Counted from the stretch's first letter, positions 8,857 to 17,698 are shown. The stretch is 64,000 nucleotides of DNA from Pleomorphomonas sp. PLEO (GCF_041320595.1 NZ_CP166625.1:2726001-2790000); one strand, 5' to 3'. Numbers and translations are program-made. Notes: generated from the sequence alone by a model not told the origin.

Positions 8857-10539
8857 ATGTCGATCAACAGCGTGCTCGTCGGTTCGAACATGTCGCTTCT
8901 GTCGACCATGCGGCAGCAGCTCGAGGATATGCAGCGCCAGCTCTCCACCGGGCAGAAAGCGGATACCTACGGCACGCTCGGTTCGGGGCGCACGCAGTCC
9001 ATCACTTTCCGATCGAAGATTTCGGAAATCAGCGGCTATCTTCAGAACACCGACGTTCTGAACATGCGCATTTCCTTGCTCGATAAGTCGATGAGCCGGC
9101 TCGAAGACATTCCGAGCGAGGCCTCCGCCGCTATCGATCCGAACACCTACAACATCGATTCCACCGGCACCACCACCGGCCAAAAGGGCGCCAAGATCGC
9201 CCTCAATGAAGTGATCGGCCTGCTCAACTCGGAGGCCGACGGCCGTTATCTGATGTCCGGCAAGACCACCGATACCAAGCCTGTGGTCAGCGCCAACGAC
9301 ATGCTCTACGGCACGGACAACAAGTACGGTCTGCAGCAAGTGGTCAAGGAGCGCTACACGGCCGATCTCGGCACCAACAAGCTCGGCCGTCTCGACCTTG
9401 GTACCGCGACGGGGACTGTTGCCGGCGACACCGTCACCATCACGCGTCAGGGCGCCACCACCACTCCAGCGTCGGTGTCATCCGAGTTCGGTTACAAGAT
9501 TTCCAGCGCTTCGGCGTCGACGACCGATGCCACGCATATCAAGCTGACGCCGACGACCGGCACGGATAGCGCCGGCAATACGGTCACCACCTCCTACGGA
9601 GTTCAGTTTGGCGCTGGCTTGCAAGCCGGTGACAGCGTCTCGCTCGAGCTGACAAATCCCGACGGGACGAAATCGACGGTGAAATTGGCCGGGACGCTGA
9701 CCAGCCCGCCGGGCGATGGTCAGTTCACCATCGCTCAGGATACCAGCACTACGCCACCCACCGTCGACATCGCGGCGACCGCTGCCAATTTCAAGACCAG
9801 GCTCACCGATAGCCTCCAGACCGAGACCAAGACCACCTTCCAGGCCGCTTCGATGATGCGCGCGGGGGATACGTTTTTCGATACGGCCGGCGGCGCCAAG
9901 CCGCAGCGGGTCAACGTGACCGATCCGACCGACAACAGCCAGTTGGCCACCGCCACCGGCCTGCGCGACGGCACCGACACCGATACCGTGTCGTGGTATG
10001 CCGGCTATAACGCGGCGATCGACCCGACCGACACCTCCACTTCGCCGCGCAACGATGTGACGGCGCGCGTCGACAGCAACATCACCGTCGGTTACGGCGT
10101 TCGGGCCAACGAGACCGCCTATGCGCAAACCGTGCGTTCGCTCGCCGTCATGACCATCGCCGAGTTCGATCCCAAGGCCGGCACCCTGGGCGACACCAAT
10201 GCCACCACGGATGCCGAGCGGCAGAAGAACCTTCAGGTGGAGAAGTCTCGCTATACGGCGCTGGCTTCGCGGGTCGACGGCGTCCTCGCCTTTGCCGATG
10301 GCAGCCAAAAGCCGACCGACATCCATACGGAGATCGCGGTGTCCGGCAACGTCGCCAAGAGCGCGGCCGACCGCCAGACCAATTCCAAGACGACGCTGCA
10401 GGTGATGCTCGACGGCGTCGAGGGTATCAACAAGGAAGATCTGACCGCGCAGATCCTGACGCTGCAGACCCGCATGGAAGCGAGCTACACGACGTCGATG
10501 ATGCTCAACAACCTCAGCCTGCTCAACTACATGAAGTAA
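8857..10539 (+). CDS. flgL: Flagellar hook-associated protein 3 FlgL (flagellin-like)
   Basis: 560 residues. The N-terminal 'MRQQLEDMQRQLSTGQKA' and the C-terminal 'LTAQILTLQTRMEASYTT' are flagellin-type D0/D1 helices. Together with its place directly after flgK, this points to FlgL, the second junction protein. It is longer than classical FlgL (about 300-400 residues) because of a variable central insert (about residues 170-400) rich in Thr, Asp and Gly. A minor flagellin is the alternative, but gene order favours FlgL. A strong hairpin follows at 10579. Confidence 0.85.
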   Translation: MSINSVLVGSNMSLLSTMRQQLEDMQRQLSTGQKADTYGTLGSGRTQSITFRSKISEISGYLQNTDVLNMRISLLDKSMSRLEDIPSEASAAIDPNTYNIDSTGTTTGQKGAKIALNEVIGLLNSEADGRYLMSGKTTDTKPVVSANDMLYGTDNKYGLQQVVKERYTADLGTNKLGRLDLGTATGTVAGDTVTITRQGATTTPASVSSEFGYKISSASASTTDATHIKLTPTTGTDSAGNTVTTSYGVQFGAGLQAGDSVSLELTNPDGTKSTVKLAGTLTSPPGDGQFTIAQDTSTTPPTVDIAATAANFKTRLTDSLQTETKTTFQAASMMRAGDTFFDTAGGAKPQRVNVTDPTDNSQLATATGLRDGTDTDTVSWYAGYNAAIDPTDTSTSPRNDVTARVDSNITVGYGVRANETAYAQTVRSLAVMTIAEFDPKAGTLGDTNATTDAERQKNLQVEKSRYTALASRVDGVLAFADGSQKPTDIHTEIAVSGNVAKSAADRQTNSKTTLQVMLDGVEGINKEDLTAQILTLQTRMEASYTTSMMLNNLSLLNYMK

Positions 10540-10578
10540 CGGCGGTTTGCGCCTTGCCGTTTTGGCCTTGTTAAACGA

Positions 10579-10608
10579 ATGCCGCCGATCGGACCCGATC
10601 GGCGGCAT
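10579..10608. terminator. Hairpin between convergent flgL and flbT
   Basis: A perfect 14-bp inverted repeat (ATGCCGCCGATCGG and its complement) with a 2-base centre lies between two convergent genes. There is no clear T-run on either side, so it may act as a bidirectional or Rho-assisted terminator. Confidence 0.6.
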
Positions 10609-10648
10609 TGTCGCATTGTGCTCTGCTCTGAACTGACGAGCCCGCCGG

Positions 10649-11056
10649 CTATTTTCCCTCGGCCGATGCCGAATTCAGGGCGGCAAAGATCTTCTTTTCA
10701 TGATCGATCAATGCGCGGGCTTCCTTCAGCGCCTTGTAGAGCTGATCGGCGATCATGTAGTTGCTGATCTTGGCCACGAAGGGGATGGTGCTCGGCGCCG
10801 CCAGCATGATGTCATGGATCAGCGAGAAATAGTTGTCCTGGAACTTGGTGACCTCTTGCGACAGGTACATGAGCTGTACGGCGAGGTAGATTCGCTTGGC
10901 CGGTGTGTTGGCCGAATCGACGGTCAGGATATCCTTCTCGCGAAGGATCGGGGCGTTGCCCTCGATGTAGAGGCGCGTACGCTGATCATCGTTGGTGATC
11001 ATCGACTCGCCGATGATGATGCGTTCGCCGGGCTTCAGTTCAACCTTGAGGGTCAT
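10649..11056 (-). CDS. flbT: Flagellin synthesis regulator FlbT
   Basis: A 135-residue protein beginning 'TLKVELKPGERIIIG', the conserved FlbT N-terminus. In Caulobacter, FlbT acts after transcription, binding the flagellin mRNA leader to limit its translation and stability until the hook is complete. The frame is open upstream, but the start at 11056 fits the family. It lies 22 bp downstream of the divergent flagellin gene on the same strand and is probably co-transcribed with it. Its expected targets, the two main flagellin mRNAs, are encoded just to the right and carry leader hairpins. Confidence 0.92.
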   Translation of the reverse strand: MTLKVELKPGERIIIGESMITNDDQRTRLYIEGNAPILREKDILTVDSANTPAKRIYLAVQLMYLSQEVTKFQDNYFSLIHDIMLAAPSTIPFVAKISNYMIADQLYKALKEARALIDHEKKIFAALNSASAEGK

Positions 11057-11078
11057 CGTGCCAAATCCTGTCAGGGTG

Positions 11079-12551
11079 TCAGCTGTTTCCGCCGCCGAGC
11101 AGGCGGAGGATGCCGTTATCGGCTGTCTGGGTGATCGAGAACGAGCTGATGGCCAGCTGCTGCTGGGTATTGAGCGCCAGCATGATGGCCGCCTCCTCGT
11201 CCTTGTCCGAGGCACGCATCGATTCCGCTGTCGAGCTCAGAACGTCCGAGAAGCTGCTAACATAATTGGCGCGGCTCTTCAGCAATGTCAGGCCGATGCC
11301 GATATTGGTGGCGTGTTTTTCGTTGGCGTGACGGGCGTCGGTGACGGTCTGCTGACTGGTCTCGGCGTCCGTCCGCTTCACCCAGGACGAGGCACTGCCC
11401 GTCGTCAGGTCGGCATAGGTCGAGGTACTCGCTTTGTCGATCGTGAAGGCAGCGGAAGCTGAGTCGGTCGTCAGCACGCCGGCGGCGTCGAGCGACGCGC
11501 TCAGATTGCTGGCGGGAATATTGAGGGCGTTGACGAGATCGCCCACCGTTGTGGCGGCTCCAACCGTCAGCGAACCCACCACCGTGCTGCCCTGGCGGAT
11601 GGAAATGACATCGCCCGCCTTGTATTGGCCGGTCGCGGTCAAGAGACTGGTCGCTGTTGCTGGCAGTCCACCGTCGGTCAGGGTCGATGAAGCCGACGGG
11701 GGCGATCCCGCCGATGTCGCGACATTGGATGTGTGCGTGTTGTCGATGGAAAGCTTGTCGGCCGCCTCAAGGGTCAGCACGCCGTCACTGCCGAACGTGG
11801 CGCGCAGACCTTTGTCGGGCAGGGAGAAAGCCGTAACGAGATCGCCGACCGTCGTATCGGCGGAAACGGTCAGCGAGCTGATGATCGTTCCCGTTGAATC
11901 CTTGACGGCAATCTGATCGCCAACCGCGTATTGGGCGGACTGGGTCAGTTTGCTGGTGGTCTTGAGAGGATTGGCCGGCGAGCCGCCATCGGTCAGTTTT
12001 GTCTCGTAGGTGGCGAGTTTGCCTTCATCGAGCTTCTTGAGGCCTAGCGTGTTGAGCAGGTCGGTGAAGTCCACCGCATTGATCGTGACGGACTCGTTCT
12101 GGTCGGCGGAAAGATAGAGCGTCAGGTCGTTGCCGTCGCCGAGCAGCAGGTTCTTGCCGCTATAGGAGGAATCCTTGGCGGTATCGACGATCTTGTCGAG
12201 AACGTCGTTGTATTCCTTGGCAAGGTCGGCCCGGCTGAAAGCGTCCTTGCTGGAGGCCGCGCGCGTGACGATGCCCTTCAGGGTATTGATGCTGTCGGTG
12301 ATCGAGGTCAGGCCATTGTTGGCGGCGTCGATGACGCCAAGCCCCTGATCAAGGCGCTCGAGATACTTGTCGAGCGCGGCGGCGTGCAGCGACAGGCTCT
12401 TGGCCGAAATGTAAGTGCTGGGATCGTCGAGCGCGGTCTGGACTTTGACGCCCGAGGTCAGGCGCTGGCTTGACGCGGCGGATTCATCGCTGACCCTATT
12501 GAGCGTTGCGACAGTGCTGCGCAGCGATTGCGAGAGGGAAATGTCGACCAT
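11079..12551 (-). CDS. Divergent flagellin with duplicated central domain
   Basis: A 490-residue flagellin-family protein. N-terminal ('SLRSTVATLNRVSDESAASS') and C-terminal ('EEAAIMLALNTQQQLAISSF') D0/D1 helices are present but differ clearly from those of the two main flagellins on the other strand. The centre holds two related copies of about 82 residues (about 186-269 and 291-371), each starting 'LTDGG' and containing 'LTV-A-TTVGDLV'. It is transcribed away from the main flagellins and leads into flbT. Likely a minor or specialised filament subunit; the duplicated part should be surface-exposed. Confidence 0.85.
   Translation of the reverse strand: MVDISLSQSLRSTVATLNRVSDESAASSQRLTSGVKVQTALDDPSTYISAKSLSLHAAALDKYLERLDQGLGVIDAANNGLTSITDSINTLKGIVTRAASSKDAFSRADLAKEYNDVLDKIVDTAKDSSYSGKNLLLGDGNDLTLYLSADQNESVTINAVDFTDLLNTLGLKKLDEGKLATYETKLTDGGSPANPLKTTSKLTQSAQYAVGDQIAVKDSTGTIISSLTVSADTTVGDLVTAFSLPDKGLRATFGSDGVLTLEAADKLSIDNTHTSNVATSAGSPPSASSTLTDGGLPATATSLLTATGQYKAGDVISIRQGSTVVGSLTVGAATTVGDLVNALNIPASNLSASLDAAGVLTTDSASAAFTIDKASTSTYADLTTGSASSWVKRTDAETSQQTVTDARHANEKHATNIGIGLTLLKSRANYVSSFSDVLSSTAESMRASDKDEEAAIMLALNTQQQLAISSFSITQTADNGILRLLGGGNS
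11439..11996 (-). repeat. Tandem duplication inside the divergent flagellin
   Basis: Two copies of a coding unit, 11745-11996 (residues 186-269) and 11439-11681 (residues 291-371), separated by a short linker. Shared blocks are LTDGG, (Q)YxxGD, SLTV, TTVGDLV and GVLT. The copies are diverged, so this is an old internal duplication rather than a recent slippage event. Confidence 0.7.
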
Positions 12552-12877
12552 CCGCGTGCCTCTGATGGATGCCTGTTGGGGCGACCCGTTGCATTTTGAG
12601 AATCATAGCGCCCAATTCGTTAAGAATAGCTGTTCGCAGATCGAAGAAAAGCCACGAAGACCCCGAAAAACCGACCGATTTCGATGTTTTTGACCGTTAA
12701 CTATTCAGGTGGCCTGCGATGGGAGCCCTATGCAACTAAAGTAGTGCTCATTGGGAATCTGCTGGCCAAGATGGCATTTGAACCAATGCGTTAACGGCTC
12801 GGCAACACCTCGGCGCTAGGTTCGGCCCACTTCCTCAGAAGGGGAAGATGAGTTCACCCAAGGAATGGGATGTAAAA
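12552..12877. promoter_or_regulatory. Divergent intergenic region between two flagellin genes
   Basis: 326 bp holding the promoters of the minus-strand flagellin and of the first main flagellin. There is no convincing sigma-54 site. The best match, at 12800-12816 (TCGGCAACACCTCGGCG), has GG-N10-GC spacing but a poor -12 box. Several TTAAC half-sites are present (near 12703 and 12791). The last 25 bases form the hairpin leader described at 12857. Confidence 0.4.
12857..12869 (+). promoter_or_regulatory. Leader hairpin over the flagellin 1 ribosome site
   Basis: CCCA-AGGAA-TGGG can fold so that AGGA lies in the loop and the GGGA 7-10 bases before the ATG lies in the stem. The same structure is found at 15152-15165 before flagellin 2. 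Because FlbT-type proteins act on flagellin leaders, this is a candidate translational control site. Confidence 0.4.
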
Positions 12878-14632
12878 ATGTCTGACATCAACCTTACCTC
12901 TGCCGTCCGTCAGAACCTGCTCTCGCTGCAGGGCACCGCCTCGATGATGGCGAAGACGCAGAACAAGCTGTCGACCGGTAACAAGGTCAACACCGCCCTC
13001 GACAATCCCTCCAACTTCTTCACCGCGTCCTCGCTGAATTCGCGTGCCAGCGATCTCGGCAATCTGATGGACTCGATGGCGAATGGCGTCAAGACGATGG
13101 AAGCCGCCGACAACGGTCTGACGTCGATCACCAAGACGCTGGAATCGATGCAGTCAACCCTGCGTCAGGCGCGTCAGGACAAGACGTTCGAGACGAACTC
13201 TTATTCCATGTCGAACCTCGATCCGAACTCCGGCGCGACCAGTCAGCTGGCTCTTTCGGGTGGTGGATTCACGGGCACGACCAATCTTGCCCTGACCAAG
13301 ACCGGGACCGGCGACATCGGTGCGATGAGCGCCACCTATGCTGCCCCAGCCGCGAGCGCTGCCACCGAGACCGGTACCGTCGATATCGATGCAGGTGGTA
13401 ACACGGCTGGTACGCTGAACTTGACCTATGGTGGCACCTCGGTCTCGCTCGACATGACGGCAACCACCGCCGCCGTCGGTGCCGGCACGACACTTGCCGG
13501 CAAGATAAACACTGCGCTCGGCGCCACGGCGCTCGCTGGTAAGCTGACCGCCACCGTGAATGCCAGCAAGCAGATCGTGCTGACCGCTGCCAATAACGAA
13601 GACGCTTCGTTCGCCGTCTCCGGCTCGGCCGCGACCCCCATCTTCGGCGCCTCGCCTACGGCGGCTCGCGGTTCCGATGGCAAGCTGTCGTTCACCGTCA
13701 ACGGCGCGGCAGTCAGTCTCGACTCTACGACTGGAACGGATCTGGCGACTGCGGTTGCCAACACGAACGTTGCCCTGAAGGCGGCCGACTCGAAGTTCCA
13801 AGCTTACTCCACAGGCGGCAAGCTCGGTATTCGCGCCATCACGACTGACGCTGGAACCCTCAGCATCGGCGGCAACGATGGTGCGCTGTTCGGCGCGACG
13901 TCGTCGGCGACCAACCTGTCGCTGAGTTACACGACCGATGAACTGGTTGCCAACGTCAACAACTCGACGACCTTCAACACCAAGATCAAGGCCTCGAACG
14001 ACAACGGCAAGCTGCGCATCCAGAACCTGTCGACGCAGGATCTGACCGTCGGTGGTACGAACTCGTCGAACCAGATCATAGGCACGGCCACTGCCAGCAC
14101 GACGATCAAGGGCAACTCTGTTCGCTCCGGTTTGGCCGACCAGTTCAATGAGCTGCGCGATCAGCTCGACAAGCTGGCCGACGACGCCTCCTTCAACGGT
14201 ATCAACCTGCTGCGCGGCGACAAGCTGTCGATCACCTTCAACGAGACCGGCACCTCGTCGATCGACATTCTGGCCAAGGACGGCAAGTCGGTCGACTCGA
14301 CCAGCCTTGGTGTGCCGACCACGCTGACCGCTAAGGACCTGGACTCGGACGACTCCATCGACAGTACGCTGACTCAGGTGAAGACGGCCATCAGCACGGT
14401 TCGCTCGCAGTCTTCAGCCTTCGGTTCGAACCTGTCGGTCGTGCAGAACCGCCAGGACTTCTCCAAGAACATGATCAACACCCTGGAGACTGGTGCCGGT
14501 AACCTGACGCTCGCCGACATGAACCAGGAAGCGGCCAACATGGTGGCGCTGCAGACTCGCCAGTCCCTGGCGACCTCCTCGCTCTCCATGGCCAACCAGG
14601 CCGACCAGAACGTGCTTCAGCTGCTCCGCTGA
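12878..14632 (+). CDS. fliC: Flagellin (main copy 1)
   Basis: A 584-residue filament subunit. The N-terminal D0/D1 block 'AVRQNLLSLQGTASMMAKTQ', 'LSTGNKVNTALDNPSNFF' and the C-terminal 'EAANMVALQTRQSLATSSL' with final 'QNVLQLLR' are classic alphaproteobacterial flagellin. The central region is Ala/Thr/Gly-rich. The start at 12878 is preferred over an in-frame ATG at 12848 because it matches the conserved N-terminus and has GGGA 7 bases upstream. It is nearly the twin of the next gene (same length, long identical blocks), so the pair is a tandem duplication. A strong terminator follows. Confidence 0.93.
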   Translation: MSDINLTSAVRQNLLSLQGTASMMAKTQNKLSTGNKVNTALDNPSNFFTASSLNSRASDLGNLMDSMANGVKTMEAADNGLTSITKTLESMQSTLRQARQDKTFETNSYSMSNLDPNSGATSQLALSGGGFTGTTNLALTKTGTGDIGAMSATYAAPAASAATETGTVDIDAGGNTAGTLNLTYGGTSVSLDMTATTAAVGAGTTLAGKINTALGATALAGKLTATVNASKQIVLTAANNEDASFAVSGSAATPIFGASPTAARGSDGKLSFTVNGAAVSLDSTTGTDLATAVANTNVALKAADSKFQAYSTGGKLGIRAITTDAGTLSIGGNDGALFGATSSATNLSLSYTTDELVANVNNSTTFNTKIKASNDNGKLRIQNLSTQDLTVGGTNSSNQIIGTATASTTIKGNSVRSGLADQFNELRDQLDKLADDASFNGINLLRGDKLSITFNETGTSSIDILAKDGKSVDSTSLGVPTTLTAKDLDSDDSIDSTLTQVKTAISTVRSQSSAFGSNLSVVQNRQDFSKNMINTLETGAGNLTLADMNQEAANMVALQTRQSLATSSLSMANQADQNVLQLLR

Positions 14633-14663
14633 GGCCAGTCGGTCCGAATCAAAAGACAAAAGA

Positions 14664-14693
14664 GGGGCGGGCCAGAAGGCCCGCCCCTTCTTT
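14664..14693 (+). terminator. Rho-independent terminator of flagellin 1
   Basis: A perfect 10-bp GC stem (GGGGCGGGCC / GGCCCGCCCC) with an AGAA tetraloop, followed by TTCTTT. It starts 31 bp after the stop codon. Confidence 0.92.
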
Positions 14694-15173
14694 GTATGCG
14701 GGCTTGTATCTGCGCTCAGCCCCTTCTGGCCAATTTGCCGCCGGTTAACGCGGCCTCGATTCCATTTCTTAACAATTTGTTCTATCCGGCGGCGGGGAGG
14801 ATTCCTCGCCGGTCGCTATGCCATGTCGTTTTGGCTTGGAAATATGTCCATACGGTTCAATGGCTTGTCGCTCATCGCTGGCCATTGTCGGACGACTTTG
14901 GCTGAATGACGCCTGAGAAGCATGGAGAAACACAAGCCATCGAGCTGCTTCGTTTCGGCACGGATTGTTTCCCAGGGTTAACAATGGTTTATCCAGATTA
15001 ATTCTGGATTGTTGCAAACTGCCACTCGGAAACTTTTTGTTAACCATGTCGGGTGTTAACTTGCATCTGAGAAGGTACCGCCGCGTCCGCCATACATGGA
15101 TGGTCGACGGTCAGGTCCAGTTCGTTTTCGGGTTGCAAGAAACCCGTCAGCCCCAAGGAAATGGGATGCAGAA
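14694..15173. promoter_or_regulatory. 480-bp region upstream of flagellin 2
   Basis: No gene is supported here. It contains several TTAA(C) motifs (around 14743, 14770, 14978, 15041 and 15057) and a TCGGCACG at 14955 that resembles a sigma-54 -24 box but lacks a proper -12 box. The 15038-15060 element is shared with the flaF promoter region, and the leader hairpin CCCA-AGGAAA-TGGG lies at 15152-15165. The length suggests a complex promoter. Confidence 0.45.
15038..15060. repeat. 23-bp promoter element shared with flaF (copy 1)
   Basis: TGTTAACC-ATGTCGGGTG-TTAAC. A second version (19 of 23 bases, by my alignment) lies at 17078-17100 upstream of flaF. It begins with TTAACC, a CtrA-like half-site, and ends in a second TTAA. 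It lies about 115 bp before the flagellin 2 start. Confidence 0.5.
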
Positions 15174-16928
15174 ATGAGCGACATCAATCTGACCAAGGCC
15201 GTGCGACAGAATCTTCTGTCTCTGCAGAACACCGCTAAGCAGATGGCAACGACGCAAAATCGACTGTCGACCGGCAACAAGGTCAACACCGCCCTCGACA
15301 ATCCCTCCAACTTCTTCACGGCGTCTTCGCTAAATTCGCGCGCCAATGAGCTCGATTCACTCCTCGACTCGATGAACAATGGCGTCAAGACGCTGGATGC
15401 GGCCGACAACGGCCTAACTTCCATCACCAAGACGCTGGAGTCGATGCAGTCGACGCTGCGTCAGGCGCGTCAGGACAAGACTTTCCAGACGACGTCGTAT
15501 TCTCTGTCGAACCTTGATCCGAACTCCGGTGCGACCAGCCAGCTGGCTCTTTCTGGCGGCGCCTTCACGGGTACTACGAACGTTGGTCTGACGACCACGG
15601 GGTCCGGATATATCTCGACGATGTTGGGCGGTGCCTATGCCGCGCCCGCAGCAAGCGCGGCCACCTACACTGGTGGCAACAACATCGACACCGGCGGCAA
15701 CACGGCCGGTACGCTGAACCTCACTTACGGTGGCACGACGGTCGCGCTTAATATCTCCGCGACGACCCTGGGTGTCGGTGCGGGTACGACGCTGGCAGGT
15801 AAGATCAATACCGCCCTTTCGTCGACATCGCTTAGTGGCAAGCTGACCGCGACGGTGAACGGCAGCAACGAAATTGTGCTGACCGCCGCCAATAACGAAG
15901 ACGCTTCGTTTGCCGTCTCCGGATCGGCTGCGAGCAGTATTTTCGGTGTGTCAACTTCAACTCGCGGTTCCGATGGCAATCTGGCGTTCACGGTCAACGG
16001 CACAGCGGTCAGTCTCAACGCCACGACTGGCGTTAATTTGACCACCGCGATCGCCAACACGAACATCGCATTGAAGACAGCTGGATCGAAGTTCCAAGCC
16101 TATGACAATGGCGGCAAGCTTGGCATTCGTGCCATCACGACGGACGCTGGCGCGCTCAGCATGGGCGGCGTCGATGGCGAACTGTTCGGTGCCTCGTCAC
16201 AGCAGAACAACCTTTCGCTGAGCTACACGACCGACGAACTTGTTGCCAACATCAACAACTCGACGACCTACAACACGGCGATCAAGGCCTCGAACGACAA
16301 CGGCAAACTGCGCATCCAGAACCTGTCCACGCAGGATCTGACCGTCGGTGGTACCAACTCGTCGAACCAAGTCATCGGAACGAATACGTCCAGCACCACT
16401 ATTGATGGCAACTCGGTTCGTTCCGGCCTTGCCGATCAGTTCAATACCCTGCGCGATCAGCTCGACAAACTGGCCGACGACGCCTCGTTCAACGGTATCA
16501 ACCTGCTGCGCGGCGACAAGCTGAAGATCACCTTCAACGAGACCGGAACCTCATCGATCGACATTCAGGTCGAGGGTGGCAAGTCGGTCGATACGACCAC
16601 TCTAGGTCTACCGACGACACTTCAGGCGAAAAGTCTCGACTCGGACGATAGCATCGATTCCCTTCTGGATAACGTGAAGTCGGCCATAAGCACGGTCCGT
16701 TCCCAGGCTTCGACTTTCGGTTCTAACCTGTCGGTCGTCGAGAACCGTCAGGACTTCACCAAAAAGATGATGAATACCCTGCAGACGGGTGCCAGCAACT
16801 TGACCCTCGCCGACATGAACGAGGAAGCGGCCAACATGGTGGCACTGCAGACCCGCCAATCGCTGGCGACCTCGTCACTTTCCATGGCCAACCAGGCCGA
16901 CCAGAACGTGCTCCAGCTGCTCCGCTGA
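15174..16928 (+). CDS. fliC: Flagellin (main copy 2)
   Basis: A 584-residue paralogue of the preceding flagellin, with the same D0/D1 helices ('AVRQNLLSLQNTAKQMATTQ', 'EAANMVALQTRQSLATSSL') and a closely similar middle region. Most changes are conservative and lie in exposed stretches. The start at 15174 is set by the conserved N-terminus. The longer reading from 15096 is rejected because the extra residues fall in the leader shared with flagellin 1. Each copy has its own promoter region and terminator, so they may be expressed separately. Confidence 0.93.
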   Translation: MSDINLTKAVRQNLLSLQNTAKQMATTQNRLSTGNKVNTALDNPSNFFTASSLNSRANELDSLLDSMNNGVKTLDAADNGLTSITKTLESMQSTLRQARQDKTFQTTSYSLSNLDPNSGATSQLALSGGAFTGTTNVGLTTTGSGYISTMLGGAYAAPAASAATYTGGNNIDTGGNTAGTLNLTYGGTTVALNISATTLGVGAGTTLAGKINTALSSTSLSGKLTATVNGSNEIVLTAANNEDASFAVSGSAASSIFGVSTSTRGSDGNLAFTVNGTAVSLNATTGVNLTTAIANTNIALKTAGSKFQAYDNGGKLGIRAITTDAGALSMGGVDGELFGASSQQNNLSLSYTTDELVANINNSTTYNTAIKASNDNGKLRIQNLSTQDLTVGGTNSSNQVIGTNTSSTTIDGNSVRSGLADQFNTLRDQLDKLADDASFNGINLLRGDKLKITFNETGTSSIDIQVEGGKSVDTTTLGLPTTLQAKSLDSDDSIDSLLDNVKSAISTVRSQASTFGSNLSVVENRQDFTKKMMNTLQTGASNLTLADMNEEAANMVALQTRQSLATSSLSMANQADQNVLQLLR

Positions 16929-16957
16929 GACCCGTTCTGGAGCTTGGGAGAAACGAC

Positions 16958-16987
16958 AAGGCGGGCCGGTTGGTCCGCCTTTTTCTT
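16958..16987 (+). terminator. Rho-independent terminator of flagellin 2
   Basis: Stem AAGGCGGGCC / GGTCCGCCTT (one G-U pair), loop GGTT, followed by TTTCTTT. Confidence 0.92.
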
Positions 16988-17077
16988 TGCGTTTGTTTCG
17001 GACTTTTGTTTCTATGCTCGATGTTAGTTCCTTGTTGTTAACTTCGTTTGATTACAAGTTGCTTTGGAGAAACCTGT

Positions 17078-17100
17078 TGTTAACCGTGCCGGGTGTTTAA
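17078..17100. repeat. 23-bp promoter element shared with flagellin 2 (copy 2), upstream of flaF
   Basis: TGTTAACC-GTGCCGGGTG-TTTAA, 171 bp before the flaF ATG in a 283-bp terminator-to-gene gap. Its match to 15038-15060 suggests that flaF and flagellin 2 share a regulator. Confidence 0.5.
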
Positions 17101-17270
17101 ATGTATCGACGGCCGATCTATGGCAGTCAGAGCTTCGGACACCAAAACGCGCGATAAAACGGTATCGTCTGGCAAGGGGCCGCGTGGTCTTCTGACCGGA
17201 TGGAAGAACGATGTGCCCGAGGTCGCCTGATTGGGCAGCGGGCTAGAATGCACTGGGGAGTGTTTGCTCG

Positions 17271-17645
17271 ATGAACGGTTATGGAGCGTCGGCGTACCAG
17301 CGGGTCCAGACAACGTTGGGTCCGCGCGAACTTGAAGCGCATCTGTTGCTCAAGGCGGCGGCTCAGTTGCAGTCCTTCAAGGACAACTGGTCGTATGAAG
17401 CCGAAGCCGTGGCCGAAGCCCTGGCCTTCAACCGCAAGCTCTGGACGATTCTTGGCACATCGGCGACCGACGAGAGCAATCCTCTGCCGTTGGAAATCAA
17501 GGAAAACGTCGGCAACCTCACTGTGTTCGTTCTAAAGCGGACTCTCGAGATCATGGGCGATCCGTCGCCCGAGAAATTGTCGTCGCTCATCACCATCAAT
17601 CGTTCGCTGGCCCAGGGGCTGCGCGGGCAGGGTGATGACGAATAG
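17271..17645 (+). CDS. flaF: Flagellin synthesis regulator FlaF
   Basis: A 124-residue protein with the FlaF landmarks 'ELEAHLLLKAAAQL', 'AFNRKLWTILGT' and 'NVGNLTVFVLKRTLEI'. In Caulobacter FlaF is needed for flagellin synthesis or secretion and works in opposition to FlbT. Here flaF and flbT flank the three flagellin genes on opposite sides. The start ATG at 17271 has GGGGAG about 12 bases upstream. It is followed by its own terminator. Confidence 0.93.
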   Translation: MNGYGASAYQRVQTTLGPRELEAHLLLKAAAQLQSFKDNWSYEAEAVAEALAFNRKLWTILGTSATDESNPLPLEIKENVGNLTVFVLKRTLEIMGDPSPEKLSSLITINRSLAQGLRGQGDDE

Positions 17646-17672
17646 GGTGAGTGTGTTGATTGCTATAAAGCG

Positions 17673-17698
17673 AAAAGGCGCCCTGTGAGGCGCCTTTT
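17673..17698 (+). terminator. Terminator of flaF
   Basis: A perfect 10-bp stem (AAAAGGCGCC / GGCGCCTTTT) with a 6-base loop. The A/T ends make it usable from both strands, and the FlaG-like gene converges on it. Confidence 0.88.

Noticed and set aside
12755-12771. Minus-strand TTGGCCAGCAGATTCCC upstream of the divergent flagellin as a sigma-54 promoter
   Set aside because: The -12 GC is CC and the site is over 200 bp from the start codon.
14955-14972. TCGGCACG upstream of flagellin 2 as a sigma-54 promoter
   Set aside because: The -24 half is good but no GC lies ten bases after the GG; the -12 region reads GTTT.
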